Assembly (NCBI RefSeq): GCF_009377175.1
Contig: NZ_VJZD01000077.1
Coordinates: forward strand, 1 to 36,878
Length of the DNA stretch: 36,878 bases
Direction of reading: 5' to 3'
Origin: Streptomyces adustus
GTDB taxonomy: Bacteria; Actinomycetota; Actinomycetes; Streptomycetales; Streptomycetaceae
Shown: piece by piece, positions 16,401-24,690 of the stretch
How positions within the stretch are numbered: position 1 is the stretch's first letter
How the letters are laid out: each line of letters starts with the position of its first letter
Notes under the pieces: generated by a model
Databases searched by the model: none
Told to the model about the DNA's origin: nothing
What the model saw: the letters and a program-made list of their open reading frames with translations, nothing else
Program-made: the position numbers and the translations under genes

Positions 16401-17210
16401 CTGCCGACTCCCGCGCAGGGCGACCGAACCGAATGGCTCACCTCCGGCGTTGACTGGACGGAAAACGCCTACGTCAACGGCGAGACCGGGCAGCATTCGA
16501 TCGGTGCTCTGCGGTACGACGCCGGAAAGACAGCCGAGGTCAACTGGTTCGGGCCGATCCAGCGCCCGCGTATGGGGCCGGTGACCAGCCAGCCCGTCCG
16601 TTACCTCGACGGAGTCTCCATCCCGGCACCGGGCTGGGGTGACTCGGGTTCAGGCCACATCGGCGACGCCGGCTCGAACTTCGACGTCAAGAACTGGATG
16701 GCGCTCTACCAGGGCGACCGGCAGCTCAACTGGGGTAACGCCGAGTACCTGCCGGTCACCGGGCTCGCCCCGGAGCGACTGCCCTACCGGCTGGTGGTCG
16801 ACAACGACCGTGGAACCTGGGCCAACCCGTACTCAACGCACACCCTGACCGAGTGGAACTTCACCTCCGCGGCCACTGGAGCCGATGCGGAAGCGCCCCT
16901 GCCGTTGATCCAGCTCGATTATGGGGTGGACACCGACAAGGCTGGCCGGGCTGACCGGCATGCCGAACTCGCGGTGACCCCCTCGCACCTGCCTGGAACG
17001 AGCGCCGCCATTGCGAAGCCCTCTGTGGAGGTCTCCTACGACGACGGGAAGAACTGGCTGCGGTCCGGTCTGGACCGCAGCGGCAACGGGTGGCGGACCA
17101 ACCTGAGCGCACCGAGGTCCGCGGGCTTCGTCACGCTCCGGGTCACCGTCCGGGACAACGCCGGCAACTCCGTCTCCCAGACAATCGAACGCGCCTTCGG
17201 TCTGCGCTGA
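13491..17210 (+). CDS. Large secreted S8 subtilisin-like protease 1
   Basis: A 1239-residue secreted serine protease. A signal peptide (about 1-32) is followed by a propeptide-like region with TVTLITGDKVTIG. The S8 catalytic domain (about 230-500) carries Asp249 (VAVLDTGVD), His282 (NGHGSHVA), oxyanion Asn378 (AAGNAG) and Ser452 (GTSMATPHVAG), so it should be active. A PA-like insert (about 803-908, GKAVVVRG and AQVLVVVNKDAG) and beta-rich domains make up the long C-terminal half. AGGAG lies 5 nt before TTG 13491 and 11 nt before ATG 13497; either may start it. It is colinear along its whole length with the protease at 24691-28401, including the RAFGLR end. There is no sorting motif, so it is probably released. 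It stands alone, followed by a hairpin at 17229-17261. Confidence 0.9.
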   Translation: MPMVHIPRPGPGVISLGVVAALALGVIPATAAGSADPVGPVSTAAGTAPPSTGGGTHTVTLITGDKVTIGVAADGTVVRSFESADGTTSSFHRAVIDGATYVYPDAVLPYLGGGKLDKQLFNVTRLIAEGYDDAHTNRLPLIVSYTDAAARSRMQPKVAGSTVVRRLDSIQSAAVTQNRKQGSAFWSALTGGAGTAARSANPSFAGGVAKVWLDGKVKADLADSTAQIGADKVWAQGNTGEGVKVAVLDTGVDAEHPDLVDQIETSASFVPGEQDALDYNGHGSHVASTIAGTGSASDGKERGVAPGVRLNIGKVLNSEGSGQESWIIAGMEWAARDQKARIISMSLGGGGDHTDPMSQAVDRLSRETGALFVIAAGNAGPHTIGSPGAADSALTVGAVDSADRLADFSSTGPRDGDSGLKPEITAPGVDILAARSHYNRGSGYYTTMSGTSMATPHVAGAAALLAAAHPDWTGLQLKEALVSSVKATPSYSPYEAGAGRLDASAAVHTSLFATASAFSGSHAWPLEPGETDVQKVTYTNVGDAPVNLDLAVNGTVPERLFSLSADHVTVPAHATATVTLTAALDKLAGDQSVSAMITGTDDTGTVRARTLIGAAREGQRQNLTVVAKDRAGKPLAGRVVLTTERFFTVMDLDASGTGMARLPVGNYSGWLSADVQGANGPHSLGMALLEFNDVKLDKDRTVILDGRKTRQVLARVPRTSTPAATRLDVHRSFADSMVESSILPNETYDSIWALPTGKKVTDGKFEFGARFRLEQPALTLSTKSRTYADPLVKRGAKPLSAGTRTLLAVYAGDGTAEELARHGVRGKAVVVRGTGTAGIKAQAEAAAAAGAQVLVVVNKDAGRLQPWDENPWSSESPSPLTVATLNADQGTDLIAAIQQGSGTLKVTSHPTTDYLYDVVHHWNGAVPADPTWRVNQRDLARADVSFRNYRQAKALEYRADVWHGWAVGNMLPTPAQGDRTEWLTSGVDWTENAYVNGETGQHSIGALRYDAGKTAEVNWFGPIQRPRMGPVTSQPVRYLDGVSIPAPGWGDSGSGHIGDAGSNFDVKNWMALYQGDRQLNWGNAEYLPVTGLAPERLPYRLVVDNDRGTWANPYSTHTLTEWNFTSAATGADAEAPLPLIQLDYGVDTDKAGRADRHAELAVTPSHLPGTSAAIAKPSVEVSYDDGKNWLRSGLDRSGNGWRTNLSAPRSAGFVTLRVTVRDNAGNSVSQTIERAFGLR

Positions 17211-17228
17211 CCAGTCAAGATGAGCATT

Positions 17229-17261
17229 CCGGGCGGGGCCGCAGCCGGCGGTCCCGCCCGG
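17229..17261 (+). terminator. GC-rich hairpin after protease 1
   Basis: CCGGGCGGGGCCGC (17229-17242) folds on GGCGGTCCCGCCCGG (17247-17261) with one G-U-type position and a short loop, 18 bp after the protease stop codon. There is no strong T tract, as is common for Streptomyces terminators. Confidence 0.6.
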
Positions 17262-17374
17262 TGGTGCATCAGCGCCAGGCCAGGGGGTCTCACCCCGGCT
17301 CTTAGCGGTGGCGCTTCGCAAGCAGCTGCGGCTGGCGCGCATTTGGGTCCAGCCTCGGGTGTGTCAATTTAACA

Positions 17375-17399
17375 GCCCTGTCTCACATTCGGTGGTGAC
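17375..17399. repeat. Left terminal inverted repeat of the ISL3 element
   Basis: 25 bp that match the reverse complement of 18977-19001 without a mismatch. The repeat lies just outside the transposase stop codon, as expected for a transposase-binding end. Confidence 0.85.
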
Positions 17400-17410
17400 G
17401 GAGCGTGCTG

Positions 17411-18946
17411 TTATCCGAGGAGGATGCGGTGCCGGAGCAGGGTGAAGCTTGCTCGTCCGTGCATCTGGCGCGCGATCCGTTTGGTCTTGGTGTTGACGCC
17501 TTCGGTGGGGCCGTTGCTGTAGGGAAGCGTGAGACCGGCGATCACGGCGTCGATGTCCCGGTCCAGGCCCCGGGTAAAGGTGTGCAGGTGGGGTAGATCG
17601 GCTGTTCGGACTTGGGTGATCCAGCGCGTGAGCGCATCGGGGTTGTCGGTGTGCGGCGTAAGGAGCGGGGCGAAGTCCCTGATGCCTGTGGCCAGTTGGG
17701 TCATCTCGGGGCAGGCGGCGGTGAGCTTGGCCAGGAGCTCGTGCTGTTCGGCCTTGAGGTTGTCGGGCCTGGTCGGCAGCATCCGGGCGAGTCGACGTGG
17801 CGAGACATGGTTGCGGTCGGCGTCCGCGCGGCCTTGGTTGATGTACTTGTGCAGAAGGTTCAGGCAGCCCGTGAAGCCGAGGGCCTTGATCTCTTCGAAG
17901 AGGTGCAGGACGGGGACGCCGGGGTCTTCAGTTCGACGTTTGCGCAGGTGCTCGCGGTAGGGATCGACCAGGCTGGCACGGTACTTGGGGACGCGGAGCA
18001 TGCGCTCGGGCCGGTCTGCTCGGGCGTAGCGTTTGATGGTGTTCAGGGCCAGTTGCAGGCGGCGGGCGCATTCGAGCAGGCCCACGCCCTGGTCGAGCAG
18101 GCCATGGACCTGGTGCCAGCGTTCGAGGGTGCTCTGGGCGCGGGGCCCGTCGTAGATCGGCGCGGCCAGTACGGTGGCCCAGCAGGCACTGTGTGCCTTC
18201 ACCTCGCTCAGGGCGGCTTCGCACAGGTTCTTCCATAAATGCCAGCGATCACCGACTTGCACCGGGTCAGGCAGGGCACGGCGGATGGCCTCGGCATAGG
18301 TCGCCGAGCCGTCACGGCACACGACCTCGATGCCCGGATGCTCGTGCAGCCATGCTTCCAGGGTGTCGGTTGTGCGGTCGGGCAGCACATCGATCCGTTC
18401 ATGGGTCTCGGCGTCGATGATCACAGTGGCGTAGCGGTGGCGCCGGCGCAGAGCGAAGTCGTCGACGCCGATCACACGGGGCACCCGGCCGGTGGGCAAC
18501 GGCATCCTCAGCAGGGCGCGCAGGGCCGTGTGACGTGACAGGCTCACTGCCAGTATCACCAGTAGACGTATCCCGGCCCGGTCCGCCAACTCCTTGACCA
18601 CGGCCTCGACTTGCCTGGTCAGGCGGGTCGTACGCCGCTGGTATCGGTCCAGCACTCCGGGCACCTGTTCGCGGACGGTGTGGCGGCAGCCGCGGGTGGG
18701 ACACACCAGACGCCGCACTCATACGCGGACCACCACCCGCTGGCCGTCGACCGGTACGTCGGCCACCGTCCTCCAGTGATAGCCGTGCACCCGTCCCGAC
18801 GGCGCCCCGCACACCGGACAGACCGCAGTGCCCTGCGGAGTCCGTGCCCGCACCACGACCCGCTCGCCCTCGTCGACCACATCCTCGATGGCCAGCCGGG
18901 ACAGCCCTGAAAACAGCGTCTGTAATAGCCCGTTGATATTCTTCAC
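17411..18946 (-). pseudogene. ISL3-family transposase interrupted by one nonsense codon
   Basis: Reading from GTG at 18946: a zinc-finger N-terminus (VCPVCGAPSGRVHGYHWR, about residues 42-59), then VVVRV followed by TGA at 18719-18721. The same frame then continues for 435 codons without further damage. The downstream part holds a second Cys/His segment (CPTRGCRH), the DDE residues in VIGVDDFALRR and VCRDGSATYAEAIR, and the C-terminal NGPTEGVNTKTKRIARQM. In homologues I would expect Arg (CGA) at the stop, so a single C-to-T change explains it. The GTG right after the stop (18718) might allow reinitiation, giving a transposase without its first zinc knuckle. Confidence 0.85.
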
Positions 18947-18976
18947 ACGGATACCAACGACTCCTCACGACTCTGC

Positions 18977-19001
18977 GTCACCACCGAATGTGAGACAGGG
19001 C
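18977..19001. repeat. Right terminal inverted repeat of the ISL3 element
   Basis: A perfect inverted copy of 17375-17399, lying 30 bp outside the transposase start. The next gene's stop codon is only 48 bp beyond it. Confidence 0.85.
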
Positions 19002-19048
19002 CGTTAGATTTACACTCCCTACGGTTCGCCACTGACAGTGAGCCTCTT

Positions 19049-19594
19049 TCACCGGCGCAGGTCCTGGGCGATCCTCTTCGCGGTGCGCGCATCGGGGGTA
19101 TCGAGCGGGCGTGAGGGGTCACCGGCCACCGTCGAGACGACGGGGACCGGGATCTGCTTGAGGCGTTCGACCAGGGCGTGCCACGCCTTGATCTTTGCGG
19201 ATGTTCCCTGCTGCGGGCTGTGCGTGAGGACTTCGACCAGGGCGACCGGCGTGGCGTCCTCGCCGACGACGGTCCAGTCCGGTGTCAGGTTCCCCCATCG
19301 CCGCTCAAACTCCACGGCAAAGCCTCGCCGACGCAGCGCTGCACCGGCGGCAAGCTCGATGACGTCGGGCCAGAAGTTCTGGTCGCGCCACAGATTTGTG
19401 GCGAAGGCCTCCGCAGTGGTCTGCGGCAGGAGATCGAGCTGCTCGTCCAGCCAGATTCGCCAGGGCTCGTACTCGTCCAGTACCGCCAGGTCGTAGGAGA
19501 GCATCCGGTTCTCCGGCGGGCGCTTGCCGTAACGGTGCCGCTGTTCGACGACGAACTGGGGGCCGAAGCGCCGAAAGGCCTGTTCCGTATTCAT
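19049..19594 (-). CDS. Uncharacterised protein, possible nuclease-like fold
   Basis: A 181-residue cytoplasmic protein with no signal peptide or membrane segment, ATG at 19594. It is rich in Trp and charged residues. The middle (about 80-140) reads ALRRRGFAVEFERRWGN, then TPDWTVVGEDATPVALVEVL. A conserved-looking Asp, about 15 residues, then E-V in a hydrophobic strand recall the PD-(D/E)xK nuclease core, but the Lys is replaced (EVLT). I treat that likeness as weak. I do not recognise the family. Its stop codon lies 48 bp from the ISL3 end, so the element may have landed just behind it. No operon partner is visible. Confidence 0.6.
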   Translation of the reverse strand: MNTEQAFRRFGPQFVVEQRHRYGKRPPENRMLSYDLAVLDEYEPWRIWLDEQLDLLPQTTAEAFATNLWRDQNFWPDVIELAAGAALRRRGFAVEFERRWGNLTPDWTVVGEDATPVALVEVLTHSPQQGTSAKIKAWHALVERLKQIPVPVVSTVAGDPSRPLDTPDARTAKRIAQDLRR

Positions 19595-19788
19595 GGGCGT
19601 GGATTCTCCGCCTTCCTGTCGCCGCACACACCCAGATGGAAGCCTCCAATGGATCCGGCCGTGGTGGTGCTTGCCGACGTCAGCCTCGCAGAGCAGCGGC
19701 TGTGCGGCGTCGGCGGACGCCTTGGGATCTGCCCGTGTCCTACGGTTGCACCTTCGTGCCGTGAAGTCTGTTGTCCGTGTGGGGGGCC

Positions 19789-20400
19789 ATGCGCAATTGC
19801 GTCCGCAGTACCGTGATGCTGGCTGCATCTGCCGTACTTCTCTGCGCCCTCATGAGCGGCTGTTCGCAGGAGCACGCGGCCGTCGACGAAGCCAGGTGCC
19901 CCGCGCCTGGCTCACCGGCTGCTGCCTCGGCGGGATCCGAGGGCTCCGTGGCCGGCACGGTCGCGGTCCGCGTGCCGATGCTGAGGCCCGGGCAGAGCGG
20001 CGCATTCAAGACCTGCGGCACGGGGTGGAAAGTCACAGTCATCAGCGTGAAGTACCCCATGCCGGCCGAAGTCGGCACGAGCAAGGAAGCAATCGGGCAG
20101 TACGCGGTGATCCGCCTCACGGTGACGAACACGGGCACCACCATGGGGGATTTCTCCGCCGACGAGGTGACGTGGGAATCCAAGGGGGTAGCCCCGGTGG
20201 AAGCAAGCGCCTACGGCAGCTCCAACGGCCTGGCGCACCTCGACGCGGCGTACAAGCCCGGCCAGTCGGCCACAGGAAACGTCATCCTCGACGTGGGAGA
20301 GAGGGGCGGCACGGCCACCTTCTACGACACCGCCGAGGATGCGATCTACAATCCCGTCTACCGTGAAACCCCTTTGTTTCAGGTTGCCTTGCCCTACTGA
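19789..20400 (+). CDS. DUF4352-like lipoprotein
   Basis: A 203-residue lipoprotein. The signal peptide ends in the lipobox LMSGC, so Cys25 would be lipidated and the protein anchored outside the membrane. After a flexible Ala/Ser/Gly linker (about 30-60), residues 75-203 form an Ig-like DUF4352-type beta sandwich: WKVTVISVKYP, YAVIRLTVTNTGTT, YKPGQSATGNVILDV and ATFYDTAEDA. Such proteins are widespread in actinomycetes and lack a settled function. The ATG at 19789 was chosen for its position before the signal peptide; the in-frame TTG at 19771 would only add six residues. It looks monocistronic. Confidence 0.8.
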   Translation: MRNCVRSTVMLAASAVLLCALMSGCSQEHAAVDEARCPAPGSPAAASAGSEGSVAGTVAVRVPMLRPGQSGAFKTCGTGWKVTVISVKYPMPAEVGTSKEAIGQYAVIRLTVTNTGTTMGDFSADEVTWESKGVAPVEASAYGSSNGLAHLDAAYKPGQSATGNVILDVGERGGTATFYDTAEDAIYNPVYRETPLFQVALPY

Positions 20401-22259
20401 CCACCGACGACCATCACTCTCCGCGGCCTCCGGTACTGAGCCTTTGCCCGTTCGTTCCTGTGCGTCTCTGCGCCCAGGAGCTGTCGGCCGGTGGGGCGGC
20501 GTCGGCGTCGTTCCCTCCGCGAACGGGTATCGCACGTAATGGCTGTGGGTGCCCGGCGGCGCCAGTGCCGACTGCGTTGCGGGCACTGCCGAATCTCGTT
20601 AGTCAGCTTGTCGAGCCAGGTCCTGCTCCGAGTTGGCGCCGTTGACCGCTCGGCGCCTGCTGAGGCTCGGGAACAACAGGGGTGAGTGTTGCCTGAGCGG
20701 CGGCCTGCTCGGCGGCGGTGCCCCGCGGTGGGACGACGGCGTCCGGCGCAGGGGAGCTGGGCTGGGGACCGGTAGCCAGGAGGCGGCGAGTGGTGCTCAT
20801 CGCGCCATCCTTGCAGGCTTGAGTAGCAATGCGTTGCTGTGCGGCGCGCGAGCTTGCTGCTGTGGGGTGCGGGGCTGCCGTGCGCGCCCACTCGTGGGCG
20901 CCGGGGCGAGCAGTGCCTGCGCGATTCCTGTACCCAGGCCCTGGAGCAGGTCATGGGAGCCAAGCGGGAACACACGGCGCCACCGAAGATCCTGCAACCG
21001 GAGAGCGAGCTGGGCCGGATGCTGGACCTGATGGCTGCGCTGCACGAGTCGGTGCGCGTAGCCCGCGCCGATACCGCCGGCCGATGCGCATGATGAGGGC
21101 AGGGTCTCCGTCCCGTGTTTCCCCGAGCCGGGACGGAGACCCGCACACTCGCCCTAAAACTGAGATCAATACCAAGACGGCCAGGAGACCGTCTGGGAAT
21201 AGAGTGCCTTGGTTCTGGGCGGCGGCGCCGAAGCTGCGCCCCCGAGCGCGGCTTCCGCCACCCCTGAGGGCAGTCCGCCCTTGGATACTCGGTGTGCGTC
21301 ACGCCGATGGGGCACCGGACGTGTCCACAGGGGGGCGGCAGGGTACGCAGGCGTTCCCGCAGATCGGCCACGTATTCAGCGGGTCGGGCGGCGAGCAGGC
21401 CGTTCAGTCGCTGCAGTCTGGTGCGGGCGGTGGCGCGCAGGCGGCTGGGCGGTACCCGGTCGAGTACGTCCAGGGCGCGCTGCGCAGCATCGGATGGCTG
21501 GTCGCAGGCTTCGGCCTGGGCCAGGACAAGAGTGGCAGCGGCCCATCCGGGGGTGCCGGTGGTGCAGGCGGCCGTGGAGGTCTCGGCGCGGGTGCGGGCT
21601 TGTTCGGTGCGGCCCAGCGCGAGGTGCGCTTCGGCCTGATGCAGGGCGAGTTCGGGTTCGTCGAAGCCGAAACGACCGGGTGCTTGGCCGGCCGGGTCGG
21701 CTTCGAGTTCGGCCAGGGCCACCTCGAGTGCGGTGTTCGCCTCCCGGTCGCGGCTCTGCCGGGCGAGGGTGGGCAGCAGCGTCCAGGCGTGGAGCTGGGC
21801 ATGGACCAGGCCGGCGGGGGCCGCGGCCGCGCCGCGCTCGGCGTACGTGTACGCGGCGTTCAGGTTGCCGGTGTGGCGGGCGACCATGCTCTGCGCCCGG
21901 TACGCCCACGCCGCCAGCGCTGTGTCACCGCCCCGGTCGGCGTAGGAGACGGCGGTGCCCAGGTGGAGCCGTGCGCCGGCCGGGTCGTCGAGGCGGAAGG
22001 CCAGGTTGCCCAGCAGTCCTGAGAGCCGGCCGAGCTGGCGGTGCAGTTCGGTGCGGTCCGTACCGGCGGGCAGCACTGCGGCCAGCAGGGTGCGGGCCGC
22101 GCGGACTTCCCGGAACTGCACAGGTACGGGGTGCTTGCTGTAGTTCAGGTGGTAGTGGTTGGCGGCGAGTTCGGCCACCAGCGGGCTGCCTTCGCGTTCC
22201 ACCAGGAGTGCGAGCTGGAGGGACTCTCTGATCGAGGGGAGCCCCGCATCGGTGGTCAT
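20394..22259 (-). CDS. TPR-repeat protein with suspect C-terminal read-through
   Basis: ATG at 22259, with AGGGAGG about 10 nt upstream and only 18 bp after the stop of the HTH gene, so the two are probably coupled. Residues 1-310 are alpha-helical TPR-like repeats typical of regulator partners in streptomycetes (LSGLLGNLAFRLDDPAGARL, AAWAYRAQSMVARHTGNL, ALHQAEAHLALGRTEQA). From about residue 325 the composition becomes Arg/Pro/Ser-rich and non-protein-like. This part runs antisense to the Ku fragment and through the hairpin at 21102-21142. The genuine gene probably ended near 21250, and its own stop has been lost by truncation. Confidence 0.6.
   Translation of the reverse strand: MTTDAGLPSIRESLQLALLVEREGSPLVAELAANHYHLNYSKHPVPVQFREVRAARTLLAAVLPAGTDRTELHRQLGRLSGLLGNLAFRLDDPAGARLHLGTAVSYADRGGDTALAAWAYRAQSMVARHTGNLNAAYTYAERGAAAAPAGLVHAQLHAWTLLPTLARQSRDREANTALEVALAELEADPAGQAPGRFGFDEPELALHQAEAHLALGRTEQARTRAETSTAACTTGTPGWAAATLVLAQAEACDQPSDAAQRALDVLDRVPPSRLRATARTRLQRLNGLLAARPAEYVADLRERLRTLPPPCGHVRCPIGVTHTEYPRADCPQGWRKPRSGAQLRRRRPEPRHSIPRRSPGRLGIDLSFRASVRVSVPARGNTGRRPCPHHAHRPAVSARATRTDSCSAAIRSSIRPSSLSGCRIFGGAVCSRLAPMTCSRAWVQESRRHCSPRRPRVGAHGSPAPHSSKLARRTATHCYSSLQGWRDEHHSPPPGYRSPAQLPCAGRRRPTAGHRRRAGRRSGNTHPCCSRASAGAERSTAPTRSRTWLDKLTNEIRQCPQRSRHWRRRAPTAITCDTRSRRERRRRRPTGRQLLGAETHRNERAKAQYRRPRRVMVVGGQ
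20920..21093 (+). pseudogene. ku: Ku protein, C-terminal fragment
   Basis: Codons before the TGA at 21091-21093 read ALEQVMGAKREHTAPPK, then LGRMLDLMAALHESVRVARA. This matches the C-terminal extension of bacterial Ku (typically ALEQVIEAKREG, then VVDLMAALxxSVxxAR), the NHEJ end-binding protein. Third positions are G/C-biased as in real genes. Upstream of about 20915 the similarity ends, so the Ku core is missing. A strong hairpin follows 9 bp after the stop, as expected for a natural gene end. The fragment cannot bind DNA ends like intact Ku. Confidence 0.6.
21102..21142 (+). terminator. 14-bp perfect hairpin after the Ku fragment
   Basis: GGGTCTCCGTCCCG (21102-21115) and CGGGACGGAGACCC (21129-21142) pair without mismatch across a 13-nt loop. 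It lies 9 bp after the Ku fragment stop on the plus strand. On the minus strand it falls inside the TPR reading frame, an argument that this part of that frame is not natural. Confidence 0.7.
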
Positions 22260-22277
22260 CGGATATGCCCCTCCCTG

Positions 22278-23691
22278 TTATGCGGCAAAGAGCTGGAGGA
22301 GTTCTGGAACGCCTTGGGCGTGCTGGTAGTGCCGGAAGCGGGGGAGAAGGTCGTCGACGAGCTGCACGCAGCGGGGTGCTCCGATGCGACGTGCCAGGAG
22401 CAGTGATTCGGTGGCGGCGGCTGTGGCGGGCTCGGGTTCCTTCAGATCGAGGTAGCTTGCGGCGCGGTAGGCGAGGAACACACCTCGGGTCTTGTCCCGG
22501 GGCGGGGGCAGCAGGCCTTCGCCTTCGGTCATCAGCCGGTGAGCGCGGCCGATGTCGCGGAGATCCAGGAGGGCCTGGCCGGAGTCCACGGCGAGATCGG
22601 CTTCGGATACCCAGGCGCACCAGGCGGGCCGGTCGGCGCCGGTGTCGCCCAGGTGCTTCTCCGCCGCGGCAAGGGCACGCAGCACGGCGCGCCGTTCGCT
22701 CAGGTCGCCCTGTGCGGGCGAGGCGTAGCTGGAGCAGGCAGCGGGCGGCGGGGTTCTGGGCGCGGGTCAGGGCGTGGTTGAGGATGTTTGCCGCGGTGAT
22801 GTGGTCACGGCGCCAGGCGGCCTGGTAGGCGAGGTCGCCCAGGAGGCCGGCGCCCATATCGTGGTCTCCGGCTGCGTGGGCGTTGTGCAGACCGGCGATC
22901 CAGTTCTGGCTGGCGTGGGTGTGGCGGCCCAGGTCGAAGCGGTGCCAGGCGACGGTCTGGGACAGGGAGGCCGCCAGGGTGTGCAGGCGCTCCCCGAGGG
23001 TGGGTGTGTAGCGGCTGTGTTCGAGCAGTTCGGTCACCGTGGACAGGTGGGCGTCCAGCAGCGTGGCGGTGGGCTGCCGCTGCTCGGTGGCGTGACTGGC
23101 GAGTTGCTGGGTGGTGTTCTCCAGGAACGCGACGAAGTCCTCGCCGATCGGTTTGCCGTCGCGGGCCTGGGCGAGCGCGATCGTCGGGCCGGCGGCCCAG
23201 TCCGCGGCCAGCGCGGACAGGGTGGCGCCGGAGATCGTGAAGAAGGTGCGGCGGTCCATCGCTGTTCGCAAGGCCTCTCTCAGAGCGGGCACGGAACTGT
23301 GGGGTCCGAGCGGGACCACGCCGTCGGCGGTGAGCGGCAGCCAGTTCGGCCAGTCGTCAGCGCAGACGATGTCCGCAGGCCAGCCGAGCGCTTCGGCGAT
23401 GTAGATCTGCGATTCCTCGTTGGGCTTGATGCCACGTTGCCATTTACGTACCCGTGCCTCGTCCGTGCCTGAGCGCAGATCACGCCGGGCGGCCGCGGCA
23501 CGAATTGCGGAGACGAGTTCTTCCATCGTCATGCCGAGCGCGAGGCGGGCCAGGGTCAGTGGGTGACGGGTGGTTCTCTTCCACGCCTCCACCCAATCAC
23601 TCAGCGCACATGGGCGGTGACTGCTTCGCGGAGACGGGACCTCCGCGGGATCCTCTCCAACTGGTCGACCGAGTCGAACAGTTGAGTCCAT
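22278..23691 (-). pseudogene. HTH regulator with TPR domain, frameshifted
   Basis: The N-terminal region (PLTLARLALGMTMEELVSAI, then SGTDEARVRKWQRGIKPNEE) is the HTH of a large Streptomyces regulator family. Helical repeats follow (ASLSQTVAWHRFDLG, GLLGDLAYQAAWRRDHI). Near 22711-22713 the frame breaks: LQLRLAR continues in the next phase as QGDLSERRAVLRALAAAEKH and runs to TAA at 22278. One extra or two missing bases explain it. The first frame otherwise runs on into low-complexity Arg/Pro sequence. The start is uncertain: ATG 23691 or GTG 23592. It could be a pseudogene, a sequencing error or, less likely, programmed frameshifting. It is followed by the TPR gene. Confidence 0.65.
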
Positions 23692-23760
23692 TCTCGTCTT
23701 CTCGCGCCGCGTCACGCGGCAGCGGGACCTCGCTGGAGCGTGAGAGGAGAGGGGTACTGA

Positions 23761-23865
23761 TGGCACAGACGGATACGCCGCTGGTGCCCGTGGTCGTCAG
23801 CGCCCGCGGAAACACTGCGAACGTACGGAGTCTGCTGAATGCGCTGGCAGCGCAGACGCTGCCAT
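23761..23865 (+). pseudogene. Glycosyltransferase family 2 N-terminal stub
   Basis: ATG at 23761 is preceded by a strong GAGAGGAGAGGGG run. The 34 residues include PLVPVVVSARGNTANVRSLL and NALAAQTLP, the opening beta strand and helix of GT-A fold family 2 glycosyltransferases (compare VVIPARNxxxxLxxLLxALxAQ). A TAG follows at once, where the family would continue with the strand leading to the DxD region. It is divergent from the HTH regulator. The translation signals survive, so a short peptide could still be made. Confidence 0.5.
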
Positions 23866-24690
23866 AGGGCCGAGCTGGACAGATCGATCCGCGATGGGTA
23901 GGCAAGCACATGAAGCTCCGGGCGGACAGGTTGCTCTTGGTCGACAACCCATCTACCAGGAGCTTCACCTCTTCCCGCACGCGGCCCCGCACCAACTCGC
24001 GCCGCTGTCAGCCAGGTTGGCAAAGGCTCAGTGGCCGGTGGTGGCCCGATCGATGACTTTCGTCCCTGCTGGTCAGGGCCCACTCAGTCCTCAGGGCCGT
24101 GTCCGCGGGGACGATTGGTTGACCCTATTCCGCATAAAATCGGGCGCGGTTGCCCAAATCTGACCCGGCACGTAGCCGCCCTTGGCTGTTAGGGCAACGC
24201 AATCGACCTTAGGGGGCACGTTCGGCTGCAATCACATTTACAGGTGCCATGATGCGCAAGGCCGGAAGTGAAGTCGCAGACCATCGGGGAAGCGCGGCTC
24301 CACATTCTGTCCCGTCGACCATCTGGGCAGTGGTTGACGATTGCCGCCCCTCTCCCCTGGGGGCGTCGGCCGTCACCGAAATCCCCCCGGTAGGGGCCAG
24401 TGCCTCGTGACTTGCCGCCTAACTTGTGGCAATTAGCCGGAAAAAGTGGTGACGGTGCGGCTGCGTGCGTACTTCTGACCTCACGGTTCGAAACTCAATT
24501 CGCCAGCCGGACAGGTTTGATCGGCGTAGGGCGGCCAACCGGTCAGCAGGACAAGTACGGCATTGAAGGTGCTATAGCCGAAGATCACGTGCTTTAGGAA
24601 AGTTCGCTACCAATATACCCATTCGATTTCATTATGCAGCAATAATCATTCCACCAGGGCACCCCCCTGGAAGTACGCAAGGAACGTCCC
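23866..24690. other. 825-bp region without a recognisable gene
   Basis: Several ORFs of 60-90 codons exist but none has a convincing SD, codon bias or family motif. GC content falls in the right part (about 24200-24680), consistent with a promoter region for protease 2. Its SD (AAGGA, 24679-24683) lies at the right edge. Confidence 0.4.

Larger units (their letters stand above)
17375..19001 (-). mobile_element. ISL3-family insertion sequence
   Basis: Perfect 25-bp terminal inverted repeats at 17375-17399 and 18977-19001 bound a 1.63-kb element with one transposase gene, broken by a stop. The start GCCCTGTCTCACATTC is typical of actinomycete ISL3 elements. The symmetry continues imperfectly outward (left AATTTAAC, right GTTAGATT, inverted to each other). 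I could not identify an 8-bp direct target duplication. Confidence 0.85.

Noticed and set aside
14379..16496. 705-codon open frame on the minus strand inside protease 1
   Set aside because: It is the antisense phase of a very GC-rich gene, with no family motif or SD; the sense strand has all S8 protease motifs.
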